The position numbers and the translations under genes were made by a program. 64,000 nt of DNA from contig JAPWJZ010000001.1 in NCBI GenBank assembly GCA_028283745.1, positions 124,001-188,000 on the forward strand, given 5' to 3'. A model generated the notes under the pieces. It was not told where the DNA came from, ran no database searches, and was given only the letters and a program-made list of their open reading frames with translations. Shown here piece by piece: positions 14,984-23,430 of this stretch (position 1 is its first letter; each line of letters starts with the position of its first letter). Origin of the DNA: Micavibrio sp. (lineage in GTDB: Bacteria > Pseudomonadota > Alphaproteobacteria > Micavibrionales > UBA2020).

Positions 14984-17900
14984 ATGAAAAATGAAGATAT
15001 CGAAACCCTTATTAAGCAAAAAATTGAGAACCTTCGCCCGAAGCTGCTCGACCTTAGTCGTCGCAATCCATTGTTATCCACTAAGCTTTCCCCGCGTTCT
15101 AATGCTCATCTTCGAGCCGTAGACGAGCTGCCGGAGGTGCTTTTCTATAAGCTGAATAATGGACAGGAGATGCGCTTTGTCGCCCTGCCTGAAATTGATG
15201 AGGATCCAAAAGACGAAGATACCAAGGCTTTTAAAAATGCACTCGCTAATGCTCGAATTACAGATGAAGCCTATTTATCTGCGCTTGAGGCCATTGATAA
15301 AGATGCTGAAGATTTCCTAGATAAAGAAAGAGCGATAGAGCGCGCGCTTAAAGATCGCGTACGCACAGAACTGGCGCTCCCGCCGCGCCCCCAAAAAGCT
15401 GAAGTTAACTTAGCGCAACATGCAAAAAATAATGGAATTACGCCATCCTACGATCTGCCAGAGGTTTCCAGCGATCATGAGGTTGAGCGCCACAACGACA
15501 ATGATATCCAGGTATTGCTGCTTCCTAAGGACCTCGAGCGAAAATTAAATAATATCTCTACAAAGTGTAAAACTTGGATGCAAGAAACAGGCATCAACGT
15601 TCTGCATGTCGCATACGGTTTTTTAGAATGGGGGGAGCCCAATCAGACGGGCACCTCTTTCGCACCACTCGTTCTGTGTGCTGCCCAGATCGAAAAGAGA
15701 CGCACGCAACAAGGTGTGGAATTTTATATTTCCGGCGCTGGGGATGAGCCGGAAACAAATACCGTTCTTGCGGAAAAAATGCGTATTGATTTCGGAATTG
15801 AAATGCCCAAACTTGAGGGCAGCTCTATCGAAGCATATATCTCTTCCATTGCAGCAATAGTTCCCAAACAGATAACTTGGCGTGTCCGTCGGCAAGTCGC
15901 TATCGGGGTCTTCCCATCCGCTCGGATGGCGATGTATCACGATATTGATCCGTCGCATCCTGCATTCTCAAACAGTGAAATTGTACGCTCTTTATTAGGG
16001 GGCATGAACTCGGAGACGGCCCTACCTTTTGCTGAAGAATACAATGTGGACGAGCCCGAAGTTGAAAAAAAAGTTCCTTTTACTGTTTTGGATGCAGACT
16101 CGTCACAATTCAGCACTCTTGTTGACCTCGCCAATGGTAAGAATTTGGCCGTCGAAGGCCCGCCAGGTACTGGAAAATCTCAAACCATCGTTAATGCGAT
16201 AGCATCAGCACTTGCCGATGGAAAAAAAGTCCTATTTGTTGCTGAAAAACTGGCAGCCCTAAATGTCGTAAAATCACGGCTGGAGGCTATAGGCTTGGGT
16301 GAGTTTTTACTACCTCTCCAAGCAGAACGATCTACGAGAGAACAGGTAATATCCTCGGTTCGTGCGCGTCTTGAAATGCGGAGCGCAGGACCAGTACGAG
16401 ACTACGAGGCGCGTCTTGCCGAATTTAAGCGTGTTCGCGCTCAATTGGCGGAGTATATTGATGTACTCACCATTAACTTTGAGAATAGTGATTTAACGGT
16501 TCATGAGATTTTAGGAAAAAGCATTGCGACGGCAAATCAATTGGACGGTGTGCCTCAAGATATTTTAGAAAAAACAGAAGTTGCCGAAGCTTATTTGTCG
16601 CGCAATGGCGTTCTGGCATTGCAATCCCTTGCTACCTCAACGGAGCAAGCCTTTTCTTCGGTCCTTAGCGCGCTTCCTTACTGGCGAGGGGTTCAACTTA
16701 GCCGGACGGACAGATTTACCGCAGAGGAAATTTGCGATTTAGCCAGCCGTGCAGCAAAAGTGTATAAAAAAATTGCTGACCTGCGCTCGGAAATAGCATC
16801 TTACTCTCTGGATAAAAGAGAAGACACCGCATATTTTGAAAAAATACTAAATGCCCTTGAAGATGCCGTAACGCTGCTCTCTGACGGTCTGTCTGACGAC
16901 ATACTAACGGCCATGCTGGAGCCCAATCAGGCCGTAGAATTAAAATTATTTTTGGAAAGATGCACGGTTTGCCTAACCCTAGAGAAGAAAATGGCAGACA
17001 TTTTCCTGGCACCATTAGGCCGTAAATTACTGTCATCTATTGAACGTATAAATGAGTTAGTCTCAAAATTTTCTATCAAGGAATTTGATGTTAATGCCCT
17101 TAAAGCGCAGGTGCAGGCTCGTACCGGAGGCTTAAGTCAGGCGGAAAAATTGGCCGACATCATGGCCCCCCTTGTGCGGATCCGTCCCGAGGCGACGAAA
17201 TGGAATGTGGTTTCCGTCGGAAAAATGAAAGCACTTATTTCAAAAGCGGGGCGAGATGCAATTCTATGTCGTAACACAGCGACTAATGACCCGGCAGCGC
17301 TTTCCATTTTAACCCAGCTTTGCTCTGAGGTTACATCTCTACAAAAAATGAAATCGCGTTTGGACGGGCTTGTCTCTTTCTCTTTGCAGCTTGAAATTCC
17401 TGAACTTTCGCAAACCATCTCAACGCTACGTTCTGGAGGGGTTTTATCCTTCCTGTTTAGCGATTATAGAAAAGCAAAACGGCTCGCTACCGGCTTAGTT
17501 CTTATGGATCGCTTTGATAAAGCTGTGATTTTGGACAGATTGGAGTTGTTGGCCTCGTACCGTCAAAAAGAGCAGGAGCTTCTAAAAAACCCACAGGCAA
17601 CATTGCTATTTGGAATACGTTTTCGAGGGGGCGAGACGGATCAAAAACCTTTCGAGGATCTAATTAATTTTTACGAAACGGCAAGACGAGAGCTGAACTC
17701 CCCTGAAGCTAAGCCGATGCGAGATTTTCTGCGCGATGCAGATGCGGACGAGCTTGAGCTCGTTCCAGCTATGCCAGTCTCAATCCCTGACGCAACCTTG
17801 GAAACTCTTCACGCTGACCTCGCCACGGCTAAAAAGGAAATTGATGAGCTTACGGGCGCGATCAATGAGCTTGAACTGCTGCTGGGCATTTTTCATGCCG

Positions 17901-20398
17901 CCGTGAATGTACCCCCATCGACTCTTGCTGAGCTCCTCAAGCATCTTCGTTTTGCGCTGGATGAACGGGAAGCCCTTACAAGCAACCCAAAAATTGAAAA
18001 ATGCTTGGCAGGCTTATTTAAAGGCGCTGATACGCCTACGGCACTCCTCACAAGAGGCTGCGAATGGGCGTTAAGGACTTCGCCCGTTGCCGAAGATATT
18101 GTTAACGTTATCAAAGTTAAGAGAAATCAATCAGTGATTGATAGTCTTAGAAAAATGCTTGATGAACGAAACGAAGCATCCGTGCTGGTGGGAAAAATAT
18201 GTGATAAGTCAGGCCTTAATAAAGAGCATTTCAATAAAAAAGGGACGGACCTCGAAATTGCAGAGTTTCTTGAGGGCGCAGCGTCCGACCAAAACGGATT
18301 GTTCCATCATGCCTCCTTAGCAGCAGGCTTACTCGATTTGAGGGAAACAGGAACCCTGCCGTTTGTTGAATACTTCATGGAAGTAAAAAGCACGGATGCG
18401 GGCCTATCTAAGCAATTGGAAGCATTGGCAGTACGTAAGTTAGCGAAGCGAGTATTTGCAAAACATGGGCAAAAATTGTCTCGGTTTTCAGGCAAGAAAC
18501 TGGATGAGCTACGAGGTGCTTTAGCTAAACAAGATAGGGAGCTTATTAAACTTTCGAGACAACAGTTAAGCTCGAAAGTTCACGCAGGGGCCAACCCACC
18601 CCGTGGCAACGGCGTAGGTAGAAAATCTACTTGGACCGAAGGGGCGCTTATTGAAAATGAAGTAAGCAAACAACAAAGATTTATTTCTGTACGTGACCTG
18701 ACGCAAAGGGCCGGTAAAGCTTTGTTGGAATTAAAGCCATGCTGGATGATGTCCCCTTTGGCCGTGGCGCAATATGTACCAAAGGGCGCATTAAATTTTG
18801 ATCTGTGCATTATAGACGAAGCATCCCAAATGCCTCCGGAGGCCGCCATTGGTGCCCTGTTGCGTTGCAAACAGGTAATGGTTGTGGGCGACACAAACCA
18901 GTTGCCGCCCAGCAGCTTCTTCAAAAAAATGGTCGATGATGACGATGCCGAAGAGGACGATAACGTTTTGGACGAGTCCATTTTGGAAATGGCTAATGCT
19001 ACTTTTCGGCCGTCAAGACGTTTGCGCTGGCATTATCGCTCTAGACATTCTGGGCTAATTAAGTTTTCCAACCGCCTTGTGTACGATGACAATTTAATTG
19101 TTTTTCCTTCTGCAACAGAAGCTGTCGCAAGAATGGGCGTAGAATTCAAATCTGTTGAGGGGCTCTATAAATCTGGGACCAATCCGATAGAAGCGCGCAC
19201 CGTAGTGGACGCGGCATTGGAATTCATGCGTGTTGATCCTTATCGGTCTTTAGGAATTGTTACACTCAACCAAAAACAAAGAGACCTGATTATTGAAGAA
19301 TTTGAGCAGGCTTTGAACCGATCCCCCGACGCCGCAGCATACGTGGATATGTGGAAAGAGCAAAATGACGGCTTGGAAGAGTTTTTCATTAAAAACCTTG
19401 AAAACGTGCAGGGTGACGAACGTGATGTGATATTTATTTCCACGGTGTATGGGCCGGAAGCATTGGGAGCAAAAGTCGCACAACGCTTCGGACCAATTAA
19501 TGGCCTTGCTGGCAAGCGACGCCTCAATGTTTTGTTTTCTCGGGCAAAAGAGAAAATAGTAACGTTTTCCTCCATGACTGCGGGAGATATCTTAGCTGAA
19601 GAAACTGGGAACGCTGGCGTGTACATGCTTAAGCGTTGGCTGGAATATTGCGCCAGTGGCGTACTTGATGGGGGCGTAACTTCAACTCGCCAGCCCGACT
19701 CAGATTTTGAAATATTTGTCGCTGACCAAATTCGCGCAATGGGCTACGAAGCCGTTCCGCAAGTTGGAGTCGCTGGGTATTTTATTGATATTGGAATAAG
19801 GCATCCAAACTGGCCCTATGGCTTCGTGCTTGGCGTTGAATGCGATGGTGCGAGTTATCACTCGGCAAAATCCGCCCGAGATCGTGATCGCCTTAGGCAG
19901 GAAGTGTTGGAAGGTCTTGGCTGGCGGTTTCACCGTATATGGTCGACCGATTGGTTTAATAATCCACGCCAAGAAGCGGAAAGAATAAGAGAAATTCTTG
20001 CGGCACGTATGGAGGAGCTTAAGGCTAAGGAAAGCGAATTTACATTTGCGGCTGCAAACGATACACAGCCTCAAAAAGGAGGGCCGCCAACCACCGCAAC
20101 CAGCGAAAAGAACCCAGATTTGTTCAGCGTCGCTTCGGAAAAATCGCTGAAAACTCCATATAATGAAGGCGTCGAAATTGGCGATACCGTGCGCGTCCGT
20201 TATCTGGATGAAGATGGCAAAGTTCTGGTGTTCACAATTAGTAGGACAATAAGTGACGTGCCAAACGGGGTTATTCACTTCGAGACACCGATAGCTAAGG
20301 CGTTGATAGGTGCCGAGGAGGGAGATGAGGTCGAAGTTCTTAAAGGTTCTTATGTTCGCCCGGCTATAATTGAAAAAATTGAAAAGCCTGGTGCGTAA
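14984..20398 (+). CDS. DUF4011 superfamily 1 helicase-nuclease with GreA-like tail
   Basis: A 1804-residue multidomain protein. Residues 10-70 (LLDLSRRNPLLSTKL) match the DUF4011 start. The Walker A motif GPPGTGKSQT is near residue 392. An insertion of about 880 mainly helical residues separates it from Walker B CIIDEASQM near 1277, then VVGDTNQLPPSSF, LRWHYRSRH, NVQGDERDVIF and NVLFSRAKEK, the later SF1 motifs. Residues about 1570-1665 form a Vsr-like PD-(D/E)XK nuclease (FIDIGI, GVECDGASYH, WRFHRIWSTDW). Residues about 1730-1800 (GDTVRVRYLDEDGK, PIAKALIGAEEGDEVEV) resemble the GreA C-terminal domain. Related large helicase-nucleases are common in defence islands; an anti-phage role is inferred. 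The gene is AT-rich and alone on its transcript or paired with the next small gene. Confidence 0.88.
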   Translation: MKNEDIETLIKQKIENLRPKLLDLSRRNPLLSTKLSPRSNAHLRAVDELPEVLFYKLNNGQEMRFVALPEIDEDPKDEDTKAFKNALANARITDEAYLSALEAIDKDAEDFLDKERAIERALKDRVRTELALPPRPQKAEVNLAQHAKNNGITPSYDLPEVSSDHEVERHNDNDIQVLLLPKDLERKLNNISTKCKTWMQETGINVLHVAYGFLEWGEPNQTGTSFAPLVLCAAQIEKRRTQQGVEFYISGAGDEPETNTVLAEKMRIDFGIEMPKLEGSSIEAYISSIAAIVPKQITWRVRRQVAIGVFPSARMAMYHDIDPSHPAFSNSEIVRSLLGGMNSETALPFAEEYNVDEPEVEKKVPFTVLDADSSQFSTLVDLANGKNLAVEGPPGTGKSQTIVNAIASALADGKKVLFVAEKLAALNVVKSRLEAIGLGEFLLPLQAERSTREQVISSVRARLEMRSAGPVRDYEARLAEFKRVRAQLAEYIDVLTINFENSDLTVHEILGKSIATANQLDGVPQDILEKTEVAEAYLSRNGVLALQSLATSTEQAFSSVLSALPYWRGVQLSRTDRFTAEEICDLASRAAKVYKKIADLRSEIASYSLDKREDTAYFEKILNALEDAVTLLSDGLSDDILTAMLEPNQAVELKLFLERCTVCLTLEKKMADIFLAPLGRKLLSSIERINELVSKFSIKEFDVNALKAQVQARTGGLSQAEKLADIMAPLVRIRPEATKWNVVSVGKMKALISKAGRDAILCRNTATNDPAALSILTQLCSEVTSLQKMKSRLDGLVSFSLQLEIPELSQTISTLRSGGVLSFLFSDYRKAKRLATGLVLMDRFDKAVILDRLELLASYRQKEQELLKNPQATLLFGIRFRGGETDQKPFEDLINFYETARRELNSPEAKPMRDFLRDADADELELVPAMPVSIPDATLETLHADLATAKKEIDELTGAINELELLLGIFHAAVNVPPSTLAELLKHLRFALDEREALTSNPKIEKCLAGLFKGADTPTALLTRGCEWALRTSPVAEDIVNVIKVKRNQSVIDSLRKMLDERNEASVLVGKICDKSGLNKEHFNKKGTDLEIAEFLEGAASDQNGLFHHASLAAGLLDLRETGTLPFVEYFMEVKSTDAGLSKQLEALAVRKLAKRVFAKHGQKLSRFSGKKLDELRGALAKQDRELIKLSRQQLSSKVHAGANPPRGNGVGRKSTWTEGALIENEVSKQQRFISVRDLTQRAGKALLELKPCWMMSPLAVAQYVPKGALNFDLCIIDEASQMPPEAAIGALLRCKQVMVVGDTNQLPPSSFFKKMVDDDDAEEDDNVLDESILEMANATFRPSRRLRWHYRSRHSGLIKFSNRLVYDDNLIVFPSATEAVARMGVEFKSVEGLYKSGTNPIEARTVVDAALEFMRVDPYRSLGIVTLNQKQRDLIIEEFEQALNRSPDAAAYVDMWKEQNDGLEEFFIKNLENVQGDERDVIFISTVYGPEALGAKVAQRFGPINGLAGKRRLNVLFSRAKEKIVTFSSMTAGDILAEETGNAGVYMLKRWLEYCASGVLDGGVTSTRQPDSDFEIFVADQIRAMGYEAVPQVGVAGYFIDIGIRHPNWPYGFVLGVECDGASYHSAKSARDRDRLRQEVLEGLGWRFHRIWSTDWFNNPRQEAERIREILAARMEELKAKESEFTFAAANDTQPQKGGPPTTATSEKNPDLFSVASEKSLKTPYNEGVEIGDTVRVRYLDEDGKVLVFTISRTISDVPNGVIHFETPIAKALIGAEEGDEVEVLKGSYVRPAIIEKIEKPGA

Positions 20399-20403
20399 TT
20401 TTC

Positions 20404-20535
20404 TTGACAGTGTTTTTACCGTCTCTCAAGAGACCATATTCATTATGCGGCATTTAGGATACATCTATCATGGCAACCTAAAATACCAAGATCAGAGGGT
20501 GTCTTAGCTGAAAATACGTTGTTTTTTAGGATACA
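20404..20535 (+). promoter_or_regulatory. Regulatory region: TTGACA, palindrome and direct repeats
   Basis: TTGACA at 20404-20409 is followed by the palindrome GTCTCTCAAGAGAC (20421-20434). No good -10 stands at 17 bases; CATATT at 20435 is too far. The 11-base string TTTAGGATACA occurs at 20453-20463 and again at 20525-20535. The set suggests that the next small gene has its own control. Confidence 0.5.
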
Positions 20536-20578
20536 CGTTTGCACTCAGGTGCACTTAATTTTGATGCGATCAAGAAAA

Positions 20579-21049
20579 ATGGAAAAGTTGGATACTCAGA
20601 AACTCAATGCGATTTTAGAACAAGCACAAAAGGTGGCTGTAGAATATTACAACTTAACCGGAAAGCCTTTGGGTATCACGGGAGAAATAGGCGAATGCCT
20701 TGTCGCTAAATATCTGAACGTCGAGTTGGCTCCACCTCGTGCTCCTGGATACGATGCGATTGATCGTAACACGGGCGAACTAATCCAAATAAAGGCTCGA
20801 AAGCTTGCAGGTACAAACCGTAAGCAAGCAGGGCGCGTTGGCGCTATCAAAATGGATCACGAGTGGCATACAACAGTGCTAGTAATTTTGGATGATCGTT
20901 TTGAAGCTGTTGCAATATATAAGGCCACGAGAGCGAAGCTTGAGGAGGCTATTCGTAGACCGGGCAGTAAGTCGCGGGCGCGGGGTGCTTTGGCAATTAC
21001 TCATTTCATCAGCTTGGCCGATAAAGTATGGCCACCTGTAGAGGTATAA
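20579..21049 (+). CDS. PD-(D/E)XK nuclease-like protein next to the helicase-nuclease
   Basis: A 156-residue protein from ATG 20579; an ATG at 20564 would add five residues, and neither has a good ribosome-binding site. The arrangement ITGEIGECLVAKYLNVELAP, GYDAIDRNTGELIQIKARK fits a restriction-endonuclease fold: Glu in a helix, Asp in GYD, and a Q-x-K element after a strand. This resembles small families such as DUF6998 that occur on mobile elements. DNA cleavage is not proven. It is the last gene before attR. It may partner the giant helicase-nuclease or be an independent cargo gene. Confidence 0.68.
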   Translation: MEKLDTQKLNAILEQAQKVAVEYYNLTGKPLGITGEIGECLVAKYLNVELAPPRAPGYDAIDRNTGELIQIKARKLAGTNRKQAGRVGAIKMDHEWHTTVLVILDDRFEAVAIYKATRAKLEEAIRRPGSKSRARGALAITHFISLADKVWPPVEV

Positions 21050-21151
21050 TCCCGCTATGCGTAAAAACTTTTGTTTATATTTGAAAAGAGATATAGAGTT
21101 TTCATAGCGCTTAAGGGCCGACAATTATTAGGGATTAAATTTCCTAATGGT

Positions 21152-21177
21152 GGGATTGGGGGTAGCTACTGGGGTAT
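21152..21177 (+). repeat. Right candidate integrase arm site
   Basis: GGGATTGGGGGTA, six bases, then GGGGTAT, in the same orientation as 7299-7323. A further GGGATT lies at 21131. It sits 58 bases inside attR. Confidence 0.65.
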
Positions 21178-21234
21178 GAGATCTACATGAGATTAAATAT
21201 GAACTTGTTATCAATGCTTTATTTGGGTAATGCT

Positions 21235-21255
21235 AATCCCCTAGGGGACGCCAAT
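21235..21255 (+). repeat. attR: 21-bp copy of the tRNA-Glu 3' end
   Basis: Identical to 7173-7193. It marks the right end of the island. The original tRNA terminator follows 17 bases later. Confidence 0.93.
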
Positions 21256-21271
21256 TTCTTTCGAATGATTG

Positions 21272-21297
21272 AGCCCGCTTTTCCAGCGGGCTTTTTT
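21272..21297 (+). terminator. Displaced terminator of the tRNA-Glu gene
   Basis: AGCCCGC (21272-21278) pairs with GCGGGCT (21286-21292), followed by T residues to 21297. Its place just after attR suggests it served tRNA-Glu before insertion; it now also ends the island and faces the end of sulP. Confidence 0.88.
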
Positions 21298-21324
21298 ATT
21301 GCCTTGAACGGAAGGCTGCCTAGC

Positions 21325-22845
21325 CTAATGCGGCACGGCGCCAAGCTCCACGCCGGTTTTGTCGTGCAGGGCGAAGCGGTCGACAATATCCGCGCTGGCG
21401 GCGTTATAGCCGATGACTTCCACAGGCGATCCGTCGCGGCGAAGGCGCGCGATAATTTTATCAAGCGCGCCTACGGCGGATATGTCCCAGAAATGCGCGG
21501 CTGACACATCAATTGTGACAGGGCGGCCTTGTTCGGGCGCAAAGGCGCTGGTAAAGCGGTCGACAGAGGCAAAGAAAATCTCGCCGCTGATGCTGTAGCG
21601 CACGCCCGCGCTTTCTTTTGTGTTTTCCGCCGTATTTTCCGCCGCATTTTCCGTACGGGTAACGGCGAACATGCGGCGCACCTTGCCCGCGAAAAATACG
21701 CCGGATAGCAATACGCCCGCCAGCACGCCTTGCGCCAGGTCATGCGTAAACACCACCACGGCCACCGTCACCAGCATAACGACCGAGGATGTCGGCGGGT
21801 GGCGGCGTAGATTGGAGATTGAATTCCAGCTAAAGGTGCCGATTGATACCATGACCATGACGGCGACCAGCGCCGGCATGGGAATGCGGCCCACAACCGG
21901 CCCCAGCACGGCCAGCAGGAACATTAAGAAGGCGCCGGCGATAAAGGTTGAAAGACGCTTCCTGCCGCCGGAACTGACGTTAATCACCGACTGGCCGATC
22001 ATGGCGCAGCCGCCCATGCCGCCGAATAGCGCGGCAGCAATATTCGCGCCGCCCTGGCCCATGCATTCCCGCCGCTTGTCGCTGTCGGTATCGGTCATGT
22101 CATCCACAATCTGCGCCGTCATCATTGATTCAAGCAGTCCCACCGCCGCCATGGTTAGCGAATAGGGCAGGATGATTTTCAGCGTTTCAAGCGTCAGCGG
22201 CACATCGGGCAAGGCGAAGTTTGGCAGGCCTTCGGGCAGCCGGCCCATGTCGCCCACGGTGCGCACGGGCAGCTCCAGCTTCATGCTGACAGCCGCCAGC
22301 ACAATAATGGCGACAAGCGGGGAGGGCACGGCCTTCGTCATCCGCGGAAACAGGTAGATGATGGCAAGGCCGGCGGCGACCATGGCATAGGTATGCCAGC
22401 TGACGCCGATAAGCTGCGGCAGCTGCGCCATGAAAATAAGAATGGCGAGCGCGTTGACGAAGCCGGTAATGACCGACCGCGACACAAACTGCATCAGCAA
22501 ATCAAGGCGCAGCAGGCCTGCGGCGATCTGCACAAAACCCATTAAAATTGTTGCGGCAAAAAGGTATTCAACGCCATGCTGCCTGACCAGCGGCGTTACC
22601 ACCACGGCGACGGCGGCGGTTGCGGCCGAAATCATGGCGGGCCTGCCGCCCAGCAGCGAGATGACGATGGCGATAGCGATGGAAGCATAAAGCCCCACAC
22701 GCGGGTCAACGCCGGAAATGATGGAGAAGCCGATGGCCTCAGGGATGAGCGCCAGGGCGACGACGATGCCGGACAGGATATCGCAACGGGCCTCGGCGGC
22801 GTTGGCGAACCATTCGGTCCGGAAACGGGAAAAATTACGGGTCAT
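21325..22845 (-). CDS. SulP/SLC26-family anion transporter
   Basis: A 506-residue inner-membrane permease with 10-14 hydrophobic segments and a C-terminal STAS domain (about residues 410-500, [21 protein letters not shown]). The N-terminal part [20 protein letters not shown] and GLYAS are typical of SulP. Substrates in this family include sulphate, bicarbonate and dicarboxylates, and the sequence does not settle which. The region [20 protein letters not shown] is the conserved substrate-site segment. It is monocistronic, ending against the tRNA terminator. A short low-complexity [15 protein letters not shown] tract joins membrane and STAS parts. Confidence 0.92.
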   Translation of the reverse strand: MTRNFSRFRTEWFANAAEARCDILSGIVVALALIPEAIGFSIISGVDPRVGLYASIAIAIVISLLGGRPAMISAATAAVAVVVTPLVRQHGVEYLFAATILMGFVQIAAGLLRLDLLMQFVSRSVITGFVNALAILIFMAQLPQLIGVSWHTYAMVAAGLAIIYLFPRMTKAVPSPLVAIIVLAAVSMKLELPVRTVGDMGRLPEGLPNFALPDVPLTLETLKIILPYSLTMAAVGLLESMMTAQIVDDMTDTDSDKRRECMGQGGANIAAALFGGMGGCAMIGQSVINVSSGGRKRLSTFIAGAFLMFLLAVLGPVVGRIPMPALVAVMVMVSIGTFSWNSISNLRRHPPTSSVVMLVTVAVVVFTHDLAQGVLAGVLLSGVFFAGKVRRMFAVTRTENAAENTAENTKESAGVRYSISGEIFFASVDRFTSAFAPEQGRPVTIDVSAAHFWDISAVGALDKIIARLRRDGSPVEVIGYNAASADIVDRFALHDKTGVELGAVPH

Positions 22846-23143
22846 TTTCTTAAGAAGAATAGGGGCAAGGCATTAACGCCCGCGTACGGGAAGTGCGTCA
22901 ATATCCATGCAAAAGTGGCCCGGCGGATTGGCGGCCGAGATAGCCACCCGGCAGTGCCGGGTCCTTGCGACAAACATAATGTAGCTGCGGCTGCAGGCGG
23001 ATTGCAACACATTTTTGATCTGCCGTTCAGGCGCAAGGCCGCGCGCAGGTGACAGGGTGCTTTGAAAATTCAATTTGGCTTTACCGGGAAATGGCGTAGG
23101 CTGATAAAGCATTGTTACTGCATGTTTATCAGGAGAGCATCAC
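22846..23143. promoter_or_regulatory. Divergent intergenic region between sulP and a small lysine-rich gene
   Basis: About 300 bases without a supported gene. It contains a 17-base perfect palindrome ACCCGGCAGTGCCGGGT (22946-22962). Promoters for both directions should lie here, but none is clear. Confidence 0.45.
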
Positions 23144-23248
23144 ATGGCCAAATCACAAGACGCAAAGAAGAACACCAAAAAAGCGCCGCAAAAGACGCCT
23201 GACGAAAAAAGAAAAGCAAAACAGGAAAAGAAAAACGCCAAGAAGTAA
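23144..23248 (+). CDS. Very small lysine-rich protein
   Basis: A 34-codon ORF starting MAKSQDAKKNTKKAPQKTPD and ending KKNAKK. About 40% of residues are lysine or arginine, with almost no hydrophobic residues, so it is probably disordered and nucleic-acid binding. AGGAG lies nine bases before the ATG, and a very strong hairpin terminator follows 26 bases after the stop, so it makes a compact transcription unit. It is not recognised as any family, but the signals around it support expression. Confidence 0.62.
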   Translation: MAKSQDAKKNTKKAPQKTPDEKRKAKQEKKNAKK

Positions 23249-23273
23249 TTCTTCGGCTTTGTTTCTTGCCTGC

Positions 23274-23310
23274 ATACCCCGCTACTTTTTAAAAGGTGGC
23301 GGGGTATTTT
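23274..23310 (+). terminator. Long hairpin terminator after the lysine-rich ORF
   Basis: ATACCCCGC (23274-23282) pairs with GCGGGGTAT (23299-23307) and pairing continues inward through TAC/GTG to an A/T loop; T residues follow. It is nearly symmetrical and may act on both strands. Confidence 0.85.
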
Positions 23311-23430
23311 ATTGCCTGTTTTTAAAAGCAAATTTTTTTTGCGGGCAGCATGGTTTGCAGATGTTCAAATACGGTGCGGCCCGCGTTAAATGATTGGTGA
23401 TGTTTTTGCGGTATAATTGTCCTCAGTCTA

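Larger units (their letters stand above)
7194..21255 (+). mobile_element. 14-kb integrative genomic island at tRNA-Glu
   Basis: It is bounded by the attL and attR repeats. Cargo in order: P4-type integrase, unknown protein, AlpA regulator, two unknown proteins, RarA-C-like protein, second tyrosine recombinase, three small envelope-type genes, a giant helicase-nuclease, and a small nuclease-like protein. All run left to right. The two ends are markedly AT-rich while 11.3-14.8 kb is GC-rich, so the island looks composite. No capsid, tail, relaxase or conjugation gene is present, so it depends on others for transfer or is a satellite-like or defence island. The two matched core copies imply it could still excise. 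Confidence 0.9.

Noticed and set aside
10996..20553. The shared ACTCAGGTGCA string (10996 and 20543) as ends of an inner element
   Set aside because: Eleven bases, no recombinase-linked pattern around it, and both lie in AT-rich sequence outside the GC-rich block boundaries on the right.
7194..21234. CRISPR array or toxin-antitoxin pair in the island
   Set aside because: No spaced direct repeats of array type and no recognisable toxin-antitoxin fold pair was found.
22946..22962. The 17-base palindrome as part of a dispersed repeat family
   Set aside because: Only one copy was noticed in the window, so it is at most a single binding site.
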